Shown: positions 25,967 to 34,610, counted from the first letter of the stretch. The stretch is 64,000 nt of DNA from Caballeronia glathei (GCF_000698595.1 NZ_JFHC01000006.1:114977-178976); one strand, 5' to 3'. Made by a program: numbers and translations. Notes: a model not told the origin generated them from the letters alone.

Positions 25967-26905
25967 CTAGCGTTGAGTGCGAAAGCTGCGCGCGCGGGTC
26001 TCCGGTGCCTTCGCGGGTGGCTTCTCCAGTGCCTGCTCGCGTGCCTGATAGCCGCGAAACAACTCGGACACCGCCCGCACATCCGCGCACGCATGAAGCT
26101 GCTCGCGGAAGTGATGGTCGCAGAAGCGCTGCGCCACATCGGCCAGCAGATGCAGATGCATGCTGTTGCCCCATTCCGGCACGAGCAGCACGATGATGTC
26201 TTTTACCGGCTGACCGTCCGGTGCGTCGAACGCAATCGGGTCCGCCGGACAAACGTACGCCGCCATCGGCCGGTTCAGGCTCTGGATGTGGCCGTGCGGA
26301 AGCGCCACGCCCAGCCCGAGTGCCGTCGAACCCAATTCTTCACGCGCCGCGAGGGCCGCCGTGGTCGTCGTCGCGGGCAGCCCGCACCGTTGTTCGAAGA
26401 AATGGCCGAGCTCCGCGAAGAGCGCTGGCCGGTCGGCAATGTTCAGGCCGAGAAGCACATCATCCTGCGAGAGCAGCGTGGCGATGGAGTACGCTTCGGC
26501 GGCCGCTTCAGCCGGTCGGGCCTGTGCCTCTGCACGCGGCTGGAATTCCGCATGCATCACGTCGCGCCAGGCATCGGTAGGGGCGTCGGGGATTTCGAGC
26601 ACGCGACCCATTTGCGCGGCGGGCACGAGGAGCGCGACACGCTGGATCGCATGGTTCACTTCGGCCTTCGGTACATAGAGCGACAGCCGCACGCGCCCGC
26701 AGTCGGGCAGAGGGGCGACGCGAATGGTCCACGGCTGGTCGCCGCAGTCGCGAATCAGGGCTTCACGAAGTGGAGTCACGTGCTCGGCGTCGAGCGTCAC
26801 GTGCATCATCACGTTGCGGCCCGGCACACGGCCGGTCTTGCCGCGGGACACGGGCTTGCCCCGCTTGAAGAGAGCCCGCAGGCCGGCCATCGTGTGCAGC
26901 GCCAT
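25967..26905 (-). CDS. PTS EIIA (PtsN-like) domain protein with extra N-terminal domain
   Basis: A 312-residue protein. The C-terminal part (about residues 130-280) is a fructose/nitrogen-type EIIA domain with the phosphorylatable His in LGVALPHGHIQSLNRP and the helix HLHLLADVAQRF. The N-terminal 120 residues (starting GLRALFKRGKPVSRGK, then MHVTLDAEHVTPLREALI, VALLVPAAQMGRVLEIP) are not part of EIIA and look like an independent alpha/beta domain. No EIIB/EIIC is nearby, so a regulatory rather than transport function is likely. ATG 26905 has GGTGG upstream; GTG 26914 is an alternative. Confidence 0.8.
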   Translation of the reverse strand: MALHTMAGLRALFKRGKPVSRGKTGRVPGRNVMMHVTLDAEHVTPLREALIRDCGDQPWTIRVAPLPDCGRVRLSLYVPKAEVNHAIQRVALLVPAAQMGRVLEIPDAPTDAWRDVMHAEFQPRAEAQARPAEAAAEAYSIATLLSQDDVLLGLNIADRPALFAELGHFFEQRCGLPATTTTAALAAREELGSTALGLGVALPHGHIQSLNRPMAAYVCPADPIAFDAPDGQPVKDIIVLLVPEWGNSMHLHLLADVAQRFCDHHFREQLHACADVRAVSELFRGYQAREQALEKPPAKAPETRARSFRTQR

Positions 26906-26944
26906 ATCACCCACCGTTGTCAGTTGCCCTGCGTTCGTTGCGCC

Positions 26945-27577
26945 TCACGCAGCACGAGCCATGTCGGCATGATGCGCCTCGATGCGGCGCGACCACGTGG
27001 CAAACGCGCGGTCGGCTTTCGGCGGCCTGCTCAGAATCGCGCTGTCGTACCGCTTGCCAGGACGCCGGAAGAACGCGGCGATCCGAAAACCCTGGCGTCG
27101 ATAGAATGCGATCAGATGCGCGGCGGGTTGCGGCGTGTCGAGCGCCAGCTCCGCGTACCCGCGTATGGCCGCCCAATGATCCGCGAGGGCCAGCATCAAC
27201 TTGCCGATGCCTCGATCCTGATACGCCGGATCGACAGCGAACTGGCCAATGCTGGCAACGCCGTCACGGCGGTAGAGTTCGCAGCAGGAGTCCGGGTCGC
27301 GGGAATACAAGGTCATCGTTGCGACGATCCTGCCACCGCACAGCGCGATGTAGCAAGCCCCCCGCAAGGCGCGCTCGCGCGTGACGGTCGCCGGCTGATC
27401 CACACACGTGCAGTTGAGCCCCATCGACCCGAGCCGTGCAAACGATCGATGCAGCATGTCCGTCAATTCGTCGAATGAATCGTGCGCCGGATCGAAGCGC
27501 CTGAGTTCGACGTGACAATCACCGTGACGCTTGCGCGCAATCGGAACCGGAGTTGCTCTTTGAGTTGCAGGACGCAT
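26945..27577 (-). CDS. GNAT-family N-acetyltransferase
   Basis: A 210-residue acetyltransferase. The GNAT core is visible: YIALCGGRIVATMTLYSR, IGQFAVDPAYQDRGIGKLML with the acetyl-CoA pyrophosphate-binding QDRGIGK, and YRRQGFRIA near the end. The N-terminal 45 and C-terminal 30 residues are family-atypical and basic. The acceptor substrate is unknown. It stands alone between a PtsN-like gene and a long intergenic region. The start codon is not supported by a good ribosome site and may lie further in. Confidence 0.8.
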   Translation of the reverse strand: MRPATQRATPVPIARKRHGDCHVELRRFDPAHDSFDELTDMLHRSFARLGSMGLNCTCVDQPATVTRERALRGACYIALCGGRIVATMTLYSRDPDSCCELYRRDGVASIGQFAVDPAYQDRGIGKLMLALADHWAAIRGYAELALDTPQPAAHLIAFYRRQGFRIAAFFRRPGKRYDSAILSRPPKADRAFATWSRRIEAHHADMARAA

Positions 27578-27982
27578 TTTCGTAGGGTCGCTTTGACGGG
27601 ACAGGGCGCACGCACGTGGCGGGCTCGACTTCAGTACGCTTTCATTTCAGCAAACGCGGTATCAAGTCGCCGGTAAATATCCGGCCAGGCCCATAAAGAT
27701 TTCGTCAACACGGCTCGGAAGCGAGACCGGATTCGGCGGTGGTCGCTGTCAGGTGGAATGCAAGCGTCATGGCGCACAAACGCCCGAGCGCTGAGCGCTC
27801 TGGCACGACTTCCAATTGGGGGCGGGGCGGATTTCGGCACAAAACGAACGTACGTGCGCTCCATTTCATGCGCCATGGCTTCGAGGCCGAAGCAGGCGGC
27901 CGGTCGCGATGTCGCCGGCCAGGAAAACGCCCGTGCTGCACCGCTGCGCTTCGGAGGTGGAGCGCACCGGCCGATTCCCGCG
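27578..27982. other. 405-bp gene-free stretch
   Basis: No convincing coding frame, RNA gene or terminator was found. The only structure noticed is GAGCGC-TGA-GCGCTC near 27788, a short dyad without a T-run. It separates the acetyltransferase gene from the upstream end of the UspA gene. Confidence 0.4.
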
Positions 27983-28429
27983 CTACTCGGACGGCCGCAC
28001 GACGAGGACCGGCAGGTGACTGTGCGTGAGCACCTTCTGCGTCTCGCTTCCGATGATCAACCCGCGAATACCGCCGTGACCGTGAGACGCCATGACAATG
28101 AGATCGCAATCGCGCTGTTTTGCGGTGTCGAGTATCGCGTCGAAGGGATGCGATCCGCTCGCGGCGACCGTGTCGCACTGGACGCCGGCCTCGGACGCGA
28201 TGTTCCTGACCGTCGTGAGATATGCCTCGGCGCGCTCGCGATCGGCGGACTGGAATTCGTCCTCCGTGTAGCCCACCATTTCGGCGCTGTAGATGGTCAT
28301 ATGAAACGGGCGCACCATATAAACGCCCGTCACCGTTGCACCGTTTTCCTTCGCAAGCGCCACGGCCATATGGATCGCCTTTTCCGACAGCACTGACCCG
28401 TCTGTCGGCACAAGCAGGTGCTTGAACAT
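27983..28429 (-). CDS. Universal stress protein (UspA family)
   Basis: A 148-residue single-domain Usp. Seen: FKHLLVPTDGSVLSEKAIHMA at the N-terminus and the ATP-binding motif MASHGHGGIRGLIIGSETQKVL near the C-terminus (G-2x-G-9x-G-[ST]), so it probably binds ATP. The N-terminal half contains YMVRPFHMTIYSAEMVGY, common to beta-proteobacterial Usps. ATG 28429 has GGAGG upstream. It is divergent from the DoxX/sigma-factor operon; Usps respond to growth arrest, oxygen limitation or oxidative stress. Confidence 0.92.
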   Translation of the reverse strand: MFKHLLVPTDGSVLSEKAIHMAVALAKENGATVTGVYMVRPFHMTIYSAEMVGYTEDEFQSADRERAEAYLTTVRNIASEAGVQCDTVAASGSHPFDAILDTAKQRDCDLIVMASHGHGGIRGLIIGSETQKVLTHSHLPVLVVRPSE

Positions 28430-28774
28430 GATGACGTCCCTCCGAAATGCGTTCCGCGCCCGTGACGCGTTGCACGCTCCAAGGCTTACATATGAATTTC
28501 AGTATAGGCGACGGTGAGCAGAAGGACAGGTCGAACCCGCGCCCATGCAATAGCGGGTTTCGAGCTTGAGCGTGCCGCCCCGAGGCAGCCAGCGCCGTCC
28601 GTCGAATCCGGGTCGATGCGTCCGCGCACAGGCCGTGCACGAGGCGCACCACGGAGGAAAGCGAAAAACAATATTTGACGCCCCGTGTAACCAGGCAGCC
28701 ATGGCCGACGAATTACAGGGAGATGGCGCACGTACTGCGCTGTTCGATTGCCATTCTCCTCGAGGTCATTGCCC
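28430..28774. other. 345-bp divergent promoter region (UspA / DoxX)
   Basis: Holds the promoters for the minus-strand Usp gene and the plus-strand DoxX operon. The only strong signal is the GTAACC-N16-CGAA element at 28687-28712, listed separately. No FNR- or CRP-like palindrome was recognised. Confidence 0.5.
28687..28712 (+). promoter_or_regulatory. Putative ECF (SigF-type) promoter GTAACC-N16-CGAA
   Basis: GTAACC at 28687-28692 and CGAA at 28709-28712 are separated by exactly 16 nt and lie about 60 bp before the DoxX start codon. This is the -35/-10 pattern I recall for SigF-type ECF factors controlled by NrsF/DUF1109 anti-sigma factors. Two ECF genes and an NrsF-like gene are in the same operon, so autoregulation is likely. 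Confidence 0.6.
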
Positions 28775-29284
28775 ATGAATATCATTCGCCCTCTGCGCAC
28801 TTTCAGCGATCCCGCGTGGCTGACGGACCGATGGAGCCTGTCCCGATGGACGCCGCTGCCCTTGCGGCTGATCGTCGGGTACGGCTTCATGGCCCACGGC
28901 TACGCAAAAATAGTCAAGAATCCGGAGGCGTTTGCCGGCATCCTGCACGCGATCGGCGTGCCGGCGCCGCACTTCATGGCGTGGGCGACGATCGTCATCG
29001 AACTGCTGGGCGGCCTTGCGGTGATGGCGGGCGCATTCGTTCCGCTCGTCAGTCTGCCGATGATCGCCGTGCTCCTCGTTGCGGCGCTGACCGTTCATCT
29101 TCCCTACGGCTTTTCATCGATCAAGCTGATGGCCGTCACGGCGGCCGGCCCGCAGTTCGGCCCGCCGGGCTATGAGACCGATCTCCTTTATCTTGCCTGC
29201 CTGGTCGCGCTGGTATTCGGCGGACCGGGACCGTTCGCAGTGGACGGCTGGCGAGCTCGCGCCCGGAAGCCACGACGCGTGTGA
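28775..29284 (+). CDS. DoxX-family membrane protein
   Basis: A 169-residue protein with four membrane segments. DoxX signatures include PLRLIVGYGFMAHGYAKI, FMAWATIVIELLGGLAVMAGA and the C-terminal YLACLVALVFGGPGPFAVD. DoxX relatives are linked to sulphur or thiol redox stress and to quinone-associated electron flow, but activity is not predictable. ATG 28775 is chosen over an upstream TTG at 28748 because it gives the typical short N-terminus. It is the first gene of the unit followed by two ECF sigma factors and an anti-sigma factor, and is probably a regulon member as well. Confidence 0.88.
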   Translation: MNIIRPLRTFSDPAWLTDRWSLSRWTPLPLRLIVGYGFMAHGYAKIVKNPEAFAGILHAIGVPAPHFMAWATIVIELLGGLAVMAGAFVPLVSLPMIAVLLVAALTVHLPYGFSSIKLMAVTAAGPQFGPPGYETDLLYLACLVALVFGGPGPFAVDGWRARARKPRRV

Positions 29285-29330
29285 GCGCAAGCGCATGTGA
29301 ACCGCGGCGATCGGATGATGGGGAAGGGCG

Positions 29331-29849
29331 ATGGCTGTAGAGGACGACATTGTGAATGAGCTTGCGCACCTGCGCCGCTACGCGCGAGCGCTGCTCGGTG
29401 ACACTCGACGCGCCGACGATCTGGTGCAGGACACGCTGGAGCGAAGCCTGCGTTACGTGACGCAATTCCGTGCGGGCACGAATCTGCGTCGATGGCTCAT
29501 GACGATCATGCACAATGTGTTCGTCAACGATCTGGAGAAGTACTCGCGCCAGATGCTGCACTCACTCGCGCAAGGCAGGCACGCGAGCGCTGCGTACGGA
29601 GTGCATGGCAACCAGATTCCCTATCTGGAGGTGCGGGACCTCGATTGGGCCTTGCAACGGCTGCCGCAGGAGCAACGCGAGGTGATACTGATGGTTGGAC
29701 TCGAAGACATGAGCTACTCGGAAGTTGCGCTGACACTCGGCATTCCGGTGGGCACGGTAATGTCACGGCTCTCGCGCGGACGCGAGCGATTGCGCGCGCT
29801 CACGTCGCGCACGAGACCGGAGTCGAGACTCGGAGCGACTTCGACGTGA
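29331..29849 (+). CDS. ECF RNA polymerase sigma factor (first of tandem pair)
   Basis: A 172-residue ECF sigma factor with only regions 2 and 4. Region 2 has RRYARALLGDTRRADDLVQD and NLRRWLMTIMHNVFVNDL; region 4 has LPQEQREVILMVGLEDMSY and IPVGTVMSRLSRGRERLRAL. It ends in GTGA, overlapping the second sigma gene by 4 bp. It resembles ECF factors of the EcfG-like/RpoE class (LERSLRYVTQFRAG), suggesting a general stress role. The cognate anti-sigma could be the membrane protein at the end of the operon. Confidence 0.9.
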   Translation: MAVEDDIVNELAHLRRYARALLGDTRRADDLVQDTLERSLRYVTQFRAGTNLRRWLMTIMHNVFVNDLEKYSRQMLHSLAQGRHASAAYGVHGNQIPYLEVRDLDWALQRLPQEQREVILMVGLEDMSYSEVALTLGIPVGTVMSRLSRGRERLRALTSRTRPESRLGATST

Positions 29850-30418
29850 TCCGTGAGGCGAGCGCCGAACCGGTGCGCCCCGTCGAGGAGCGGCTCAGAA
29901 CCTTGCTGATGCACGCGCTCGCAGGCGACGTCGCGGCTTATCGCGCGTTCCTGCAAGACCTGACCGGACATCTGCGCGCATTCCTGCGCCGGCGTCTGCG
30001 CCATCTGGAACATGATGTCGAAGACGTCGTGCAGGAAATCCTGCTCGCGGTGCACAACGGACGCCACACGTATCGCCCGGACGAGCCGCTCACTGTCTGG
30101 GTCAATGCGATTGCGCGCTACAAGCTCGCCGATCATCTGCGTGCGCGCTCGCGCCGCGAAGCGTTGCAGGAGCCGCTCGACGACGATGACGAACTGTTCG
30201 CGGTGTCGGATACGCAACCCGCGCTCGCAAGGCGCGACGTGCTCAAGCTGCTCGACCTGTTGCCCGAGCGTCAGCGCCTGCCGATCGTGCATGTGAAGCT
30301 GCAGGGCTTGTCCGTCGAGGAAACGTCCCGCGTGACCGGCATGTCGGTGTCGGCGGTGAAGATCGGCGTGCATCGCGGACTCAGGGCGCTTGCGTTGAAG
30401 ATTCAGAGGACCTACTGA
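29846..30418 (+). CDS. ECF RNA polymerase sigma factor (second, SigF-like)
   Basis: A 190-residue ECF factor. Region 2 includes FLRRRLRHLEHDVEDVVQEI and VWVNAIARYKLADHLRAR; region 4 includes LLPERQRLPIVHVKLQGLSV and VTGMSVSAVKIGVHRGLRAL. The region-2 DVVQEILLAVH and region-4 VKIGVHRGL phrases resemble sigma factors paired with NrsF/DUF1109 anti-sigma proteins. GTG 29846 overlaps the previous stop by 4 bp; ATG 29909 is possible but would trim the front of region 2. Its stop overlaps the anti-sigma start codon by one base. Confidence 0.9.
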   Translation: MIREASAEPVRPVEERLRTLLMHALAGDVAAYRAFLQDLTGHLRAFLRRRLRHLEHDVEDVVQEILLAVHNGRHTYRPDEPLTVWVNAIARYKLADHLRARSRREALQEPLDDDDELFAVSDTQPALARRDVLKLLDLLPERQRLPIVHVKLQGLSVEETSRVTGMSVSAVKIGVHRGLRALALKIQRTY

Positions 30419-31059
30419 TGAAAACAGACGATCTGGTTTCGATGCTTGCCACGGGCGCAGCGCCCGTCGAACGACATGTCGCGGCGAAGCGCTTCGGGTG
30501 GGCGCTTGCGCTCGGCACGCTGGGAGCGCTCGCTGTCGTGGTGACCGGCTATGGCGTGCGCTCCGATATCGCCATGCTGCTGCACGTGCCCTTGTTCTGG
30601 GCGAAAGTCGCATGGCCCGCGTGCGTCGCGATCGCAGCGCTTGCCGCGGTGGCGCGCCTCGGGCGGCCCGGCAAGCCGGTCGGCGGCTGGTGGCTCGGCC
30701 TCGCCACGCCGCTTGCGCTCGTGTGGCTCGCGGCGCTCCTGCTGCTCTGGCTCGCGCCGCCTGGCATGCGTGAACATCTGCTGCTGGGCCGCACGTGGCG
30801 CTCCTGTTCCTTCAACATCGCGCTGATTTCGCTGCCCGCGCTTGCGGCGGCGCTGTGGGCCGTGCGCGGTCTCGCGCCAACGCGGCTTCGGCTGACAGGC
30901 GCGATCGCCGGACTCATGGCCGGAACGATCGGCGCGCTCACTTATTGTCTGCGATGCCCGGAGATGAGCGTGCCGTTCTGGGCCACGTGGTACCTGATCG
31001 GAATGTCGATACCGACGGCCGCCGGTGCCTTGCTGGGTCCGCGCGTGCTCCGGTGGTGA
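30418..31059 (+). CDS. NrsF/DUF1109-type membrane anti-sigma factor
   Basis: A 213-residue protein with six membrane segments (LGTLGALAVVVTGYGV, ACVAIAALAAVARL, LATPLALVWLAALLLLWLA, ALISLPALAAALWAV, IAGLMAGTIGALTYCLRC, LIGMSIPTAAGALLG). The N-terminal MKTDDLVSMLATGAAPVERH and the membrane Cys in YCLRCPEMSVPFWATWY fit the NrsF/DUF1109 family. These membrane proteins hold a SigF-type sigma factor and release it under oxidative, metal or halogen stress; conserved Cys residues sense the signal. It starts on the stop codon of the second sigma gene (TGATG). Confidence 0.88.
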   Translation: MKTDDLVSMLATGAAPVERHVAAKRFGWALALGTLGALAVVVTGYGVRSDIAMLLHVPLFWAKVAWPACVAIAALAAVARLGRPGKPVGGWWLGLATPLALVWLAALLLLWLAPPGMREHLLLGRTWRSCSFNIALISLPALAAALWAVRGLAPTRLRLTGAIAGLMAGTIGALTYCLRCPEMSVPFWATWYLIGMSIPTAAGALLGPRVLRW

Positions 31060-31120
31060 AGCGGCATTGAGAAAGCACCGTCCCGTTCCCGAAGCGGCCG
31101 CGACGGCCGCCGGCAGACGC

Positions 31121-32248
31121 CTACCACTTGTGCCGCAGACCGATCACCGCCGAGACCTGCGTCTTCGTGGTCGAAGGCGAAAGTGTATAGATCTGCGCGT
31201 ACTGTGCGTCGCCCGCGGCCTTCTGGTAGATGCCCACGAGGAACAGGTCCGTGCGCTTGCTGACGAAATAGTCGACACCCGCATTCACCTGATGCCACTT
31301 CGGACTGTTGTCCTGCGGATGATACTGTCCCGTCGTGAAGATATAGGCGACGCCGAGCATCAGGTCCGGGCGTACGTAGTCGGTCAGCGAGACCTCGAAG
31401 TTCTGCAGCGTCAACCGCGACGTGTCGAGGTACTCGAACCGCGCGTTGGTGTAGAGCAGGGAAAGGCTGGCCGCCCCGAGCGCGTAGGCGCCACCCGCAC
31501 CATACATGCGCTGCTTGCTCACGCCTGAGCCTGTTGCAGGATTCGTGATGAATGGCGATGAAAAACCATAGTCGCCCACCACCGCGCCGTTAGGATTGTT
31601 CGGGTCGTTCGGCGTGTTGACCTGGAGATACGCCACGCCGAGCGACAGCGGGCCGTTGCGATACTGGGCGCCCGCGCTGTACGCATTGTTGTCCGAGAAG
31701 CTCCCTGCCTTGTTCGAGAAGCCGTACAAGCCTTCGAACTGGAAGCCGCCGTACTCGACGCTTTTGTACTGCACGGCGTTGTTGAGGCGGAAGGTGTCGA
31801 ACACGTTGTCGCTGTCGCCGATGTGCGCGCCGTACGCCGCGAACTGGCACGCCGACGAGAACACGCACAGCGTCACGGCTTCGTCGTATTGACGTCCGAA
31901 TGTCACCGTGCCGAACGTGTTCGACGACAACCCGACGAAAGCCTGCCGCCCGAATTCGCGTCCGCCCTGAGAGAGCGAGCCGTTGCCGATGTTGTAGCCG
32001 TTCTCCAGCGTGAAGATCGCCTTTACGCCGCCGCCCAGATCCTCCACACCCTTCATGCCCCAGCGGGGCGTCTGCATCGGGCCGCTTGCGAACTGCCACG
32101 TCGAGTGTCCCTGCTTGTCGGCGCCTTTCTGATTGTTCGCATAGACGATGCCCGTCGAGATCAGGCCGTAAAGGGTCACGCTGCTTTGGGCGGACGCGGC
32201 CTGGCAGGCCAGCGCGGTTGCGGCAAGAACTAAGACACGTCGATTCAT
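31121..32248 (-). CDS. General porin (OmpC-like, Burkholderia type)
   Basis: A 375-residue outer-membrane beta-barrel. A Sec signal peptide (MNRRVLVLAATALACQAASA) is followed by QSSVTLYGLISTGIVY, RWGMKGVEDLGGGVKAIFTL, GRQAFVGLSSNTFGTVTFGR, and the terminal phenylalanine-type end is replaced by GLRHKW, still aromatic as required for BAM recognition. Alternating-residue strands continue throughout. Length is in the normal 360-390 range. AAGGA precedes ATG 32248. Such porins diffuse small solutes; its position divergent from a NitT/TauT importer operon suggests it may serve the same substrate. Confidence 0.92.
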   Translation of the reverse strand: MNRRVLVLAATALACQAASAQSSVTLYGLISTGIVYANNQKGADKQGHSTWQFASGPMQTPRWGMKGVEDLGGGVKAIFTLENGYNIGNGSLSQGGREFGRQAFVGLSSNTFGTVTFGRQYDEAVTLCVFSSACQFAAYGAHIGDSDNVFDTFRLNNAVQYKSVEYGGFQFEGLYGFSNKAGSFSDNNAYSAGAQYRNGPLSLGVAYLQVNTPNDPNNPNGAVVGDYGFSSPFITNPATGSGVSKQRMYGAGGAYALGAASLSLLYTNARFEYLDTSRLTLQNFEVSLTDYVRPDLMLGVAYIFTTGQYHPQDNSPKWHQVNAGVDYFVSKRTDLFLVGIYQKAAGDAQYAQIYTLSPSTTKTQVSAVIGLRHKW

Positions 32249-32741
32249 GATTTCCTTTGGAAGGGCTTGATTGGCAATGTTAATAACGGAATGTGAACCA
32301 GATGGAGAATTAGGAACGCGAAGTGATGGACCTGTACCGCGGAGCGTCATTGCCTGGTCAGCGCGTCGCTGCGGCCACGCTCCAAAGCCGCCCGAACTGA
32401 ACGGCATCGTGTGGGGACGGCGCGCTGCATTTCTGTTCTGCCCCGATCTGCGAGCGATTCTTGCGGAACAAAATTCGCCCCGCCTAGCACCGAATTTGGC
32501 TCCCAGTGCCCTAATTTTTCGTGCGCCGATCGGGAAAAGGTGCGCGAATCGCGCACGGTTGCGTTCCTTTTCGATCCGATTCCGCGCGGGCCGGGTGAGC
32601 TAATTTCGGCATCGCTCAGCGCAAAAATTGATGCTTGCGGGGACACTTTTGGCTGCTGACAATGAATTCACCCGGCAACAGCAACACTGCGAAGAAAAAG
32701 ACCGGTTTCCTTGAATCCATGAAGGACCATCGGAGGTGAAG
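32249..32741. other. 493-bp divergent region between porin and importer operon
   Basis: Non-coding on inspection, with short frames but no protein-like composition. It holds the promoters of both transcription units, AT-richer patches around 32460-32520 and 32600-32640, and the 17-bp perfect dyad at 32540-32556 listed separately. Confidence 0.5.
32540..32556. promoter_or_regulatory. 17-bp perfect dyad GTGCGCGA-A-TCGCGCAC
   Basis: Perfect 8-bp arms around one base, between the divergent porin and importer genes and about 185 bp before the importer start codon. Tightly spaced palindromes of this size are more typical of dimeric repressors (GntR, TetR, LacI types) than of LysR proteins. No regulator of those types is encoded nearby. 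Confidence 0.45.
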
Positions 32742-33773
32742 ATGTCAGTAATCGAGAATGCCGGTCGCCGGCGTTTGCTGCGGCTCACGTTCGCGGCGGG
32801 CGGCATGGCGGCAACGGGCGCACTGCTTTCGGTGCGCGCGTTCGCGGGCGACAGGGCAATCGTCAACATGCAGCTCGGCTGGGTGCCGGGCGGCAATCAG
32901 GTGGGCGAGATCGTCGCGAAGCGGCTCGGCTATTACGAGCAGGAAGGGATCGATCTGCGCATCCAGCCGGGCGGCCCGAACATCGACGGCGTCGCGATCG
33001 TCGCGTCGGGGCGCTTCGAAACCGGCGAGATCTCATCGAGCCCGTCGATCATGCTGGCGGTCTCCGAAGGCTTGCCGATCAAGTGCATCGCGGTCGGGCT
33101 TCAGCAGCACCCGTACACGTTCTTCTCGCTGAAGAAGAAGCCGGTGCGTACGCCGCAGGACATGATCGGCAAGCGTATCGGCATTCAGTCGACGGGCATG
33201 GTGCTGCTCAAGGCGCTGCTCGCGAAGAACAAGATCGCGGAAAGCCAGGTCAGGATCGTGCCGATCGGCGCCGACATGATGCCTCTTTTGAGCGGGCAGG
33301 TCGACGCGGTGACCGGCTGGCAAACCAACACCACGGCGCTCAAGCCGCTCGGCGCGGATCGCGTCGACTTGCGGCTGTGGGACACGGGTGTGCGTCTTTA
33401 CGCGCTGCCGTACTACACGACGACCGACACGCTCAACGCTCATCCCGACACCGTCTCGCGCTTCCTGAAGGCGACGGCGCGCGGCTGGATCTACGCGAAC
33501 GGGCACCGCGACCAGGCGGTCGATCTGCTCGTCAAGGAATACCCGAACCTGAACCGCGCGGACGAGCGCGTCGCGATCGATTCGCTGATGGGCTACGCGT
33601 TCGACCAGACCACCAGGACCCAGGGCTGGGGCACGATGGACCCGCAGGTCTGGGAAGAGCAGATTGCGATGTACGGCCAGCTCGGCCAGTTCCGCGCGCA
33701 TCAACCGAAGGTCGAGGACGTCATGACGATGGACGTGCTCAAGGCCACCCATTCCTCCCGACTCACGGTGTAA
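32742..33773 (+). CDS. NitT/TauT-type ABC transporter substrate-binding protein
   Basis: A 343-residue periplasmic binding protein of the NMT1/SsuA-like class. The N-terminus has RRRLLRLTFAAGG, a possible Tat signal, with a hydrophobic region to about residue 35. Landmarks are VNMQLGWVPGGNQVGEIVAK, YYEQEGIDLRIQPGGP, GKRIGIQSTGMVLLKALLAK and QVDAVTGWQTNTTALK. Related proteins bind sulphonates, nitrate, thiamine precursors or aromatic carboxylates. ATG 32742 has GGAGG 6 bp upstream. It heads a seven-gene unit that continues with catabolic enzymes. Confidence 0.9.
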   Translation: MSVIENAGRRRLLRLTFAAGGMAATGALLSVRAFAGDRAIVNMQLGWVPGGNQVGEIVAKRLGYYEQEGIDLRIQPGGPNIDGVAIVASGRFETGEISSSPSIMLAVSEGLPIKCIAVGLQQHPYTFFSLKKKPVRTPQDMIGKRIGIQSTGMVLLKALLAKNKIAESQVRIVPIGADMMPLLSGQVDAVTGWQTNTTALKPLGADRVDLRLWDTGVRLYALPYYTTTDTLNAHPDTVSRFLKATARGWIYANGHRDQAVDLLVKEYPNLNRADERVAIDSLMGYAFDQTTRTQGWGTMDPQVWEEQIAMYGQLGQFRAHQPKVEDVMTMDVLKATHSSRLTV

Positions 33774-33776
33774 TCC

Positions 33777-34610
33777 ATGCAAGCTGCCACCATCAGTCCG
33801 CCGCGCGCGGAGCGGCCCGGCTCGCCCCTTGCCAGGCCGCACGAAGTCGATCTGTCGATCACCTGCCGCAATATCAATGTGCGCTTCTTCACCGACCGGC
33901 GCAGCGTCACGGCGATCGAAGGCCTGAGCCTCGATGTCGCGGCGGGCGAGTTTCTCACGCTGCTCGGCCCGTCAGGCTGCGGCAAGTCGACGTTCCTGCG
34001 CGTCGTCGCGGATCTCGTGAAGCCGAGCCGCGGTGAGATCAGCGTGCTCGGCGCGGCGCCCCGGATTGCGCGCGAGCGCCGCGACATCGGCTTCGTGTTT
34101 CAGGATGCGGCGCTCCTGCCCTGGCGCACTGCGATTCAGAACGTCGGGCTGCCGCTCGAAGTTGCGGGCGGCAGGGCGCGCGCGGGCCGTGCCACGCCGC
34201 GCGAGCTGCTCGAACTCGTCGGCCTCAAGGGCCGCGAGGATGCGTACCCGCACGAAATGTCGGGCGGGATGCGTCAGCGCGTCGCGATTGCGCGGGCGCT
34301 CGTGAGCGATCCCAAGGTCCTGCTGATGGACGAGCCGTTCGGCGCGCTCGACGAGATCACGCGCGACCGTCTGAACGAAGAACTGCGCCGCGTGTGGAAG
34401 GAGATAAGCCTCACGACGCTCTTCGTCACGCACAGCATCTACGAAGCGGCCTTCCTCGGCCAGCGCGTGCTGATGCTCGCGGCGAACCCGGGGCGCGTGA
34501 AGGAGATCGTCCCGGTGAACCTGCCTGAAGACCGCACACTCGATATTCGCGAGACGCGCGAATTCGTCGAGCTCGCCGCGCATCTGCGGCGCGTCCTGGA
34601 GACCTGCTGA
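33777..34610 (+). CDS. NitT/TauT-type ABC transporter ATP-binding protein
   Basis: A 277-residue ATPase. Walker A is GPSGCGKST, Q-loop VFQDAALLPWRT, signature MSGGMRQRVAIARAL and Walker B VLLMDEPFGALDEITRD, the standard set for the SsuB/TauB class. The first 30 residues are a variable Pro/Arg-rich lead. It starts 3 bp after the binding-protein gene, and its stop overlaps the permease start (TGATG), so the three proteins are made together. Confidence 0.93.
   Translation: MQAATISPPRAERPGSPLARPHEVDLSITCRNINVRFFTDRRSVTAIEGLSLDVAAGEFLTLLGPSGCGKSTFLRVVADLVKPSRGEISVLGAAPRIARERRDIGFVFQDAALLPWRTAIQNVGLPLEVAGGRARAGRATPRELLELVGLKGREDAYPHEMSGGMRQRVAIARALVSDPKVLLMDEPFGALDEITRDRLNEELRRVWKEISLTTLFVTHSIYEAAFLGQRVLMLAANPGRVKEIVPVNLPEDRTLDIRETREFVELAAHLRRVLETC

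Noticed and set aside
27705..28652. Long minus-strand frame across the UspA gene
   Set aside because: Overlaps the UspA gene in another frame and shows only low-complexity Arg/His sequence.
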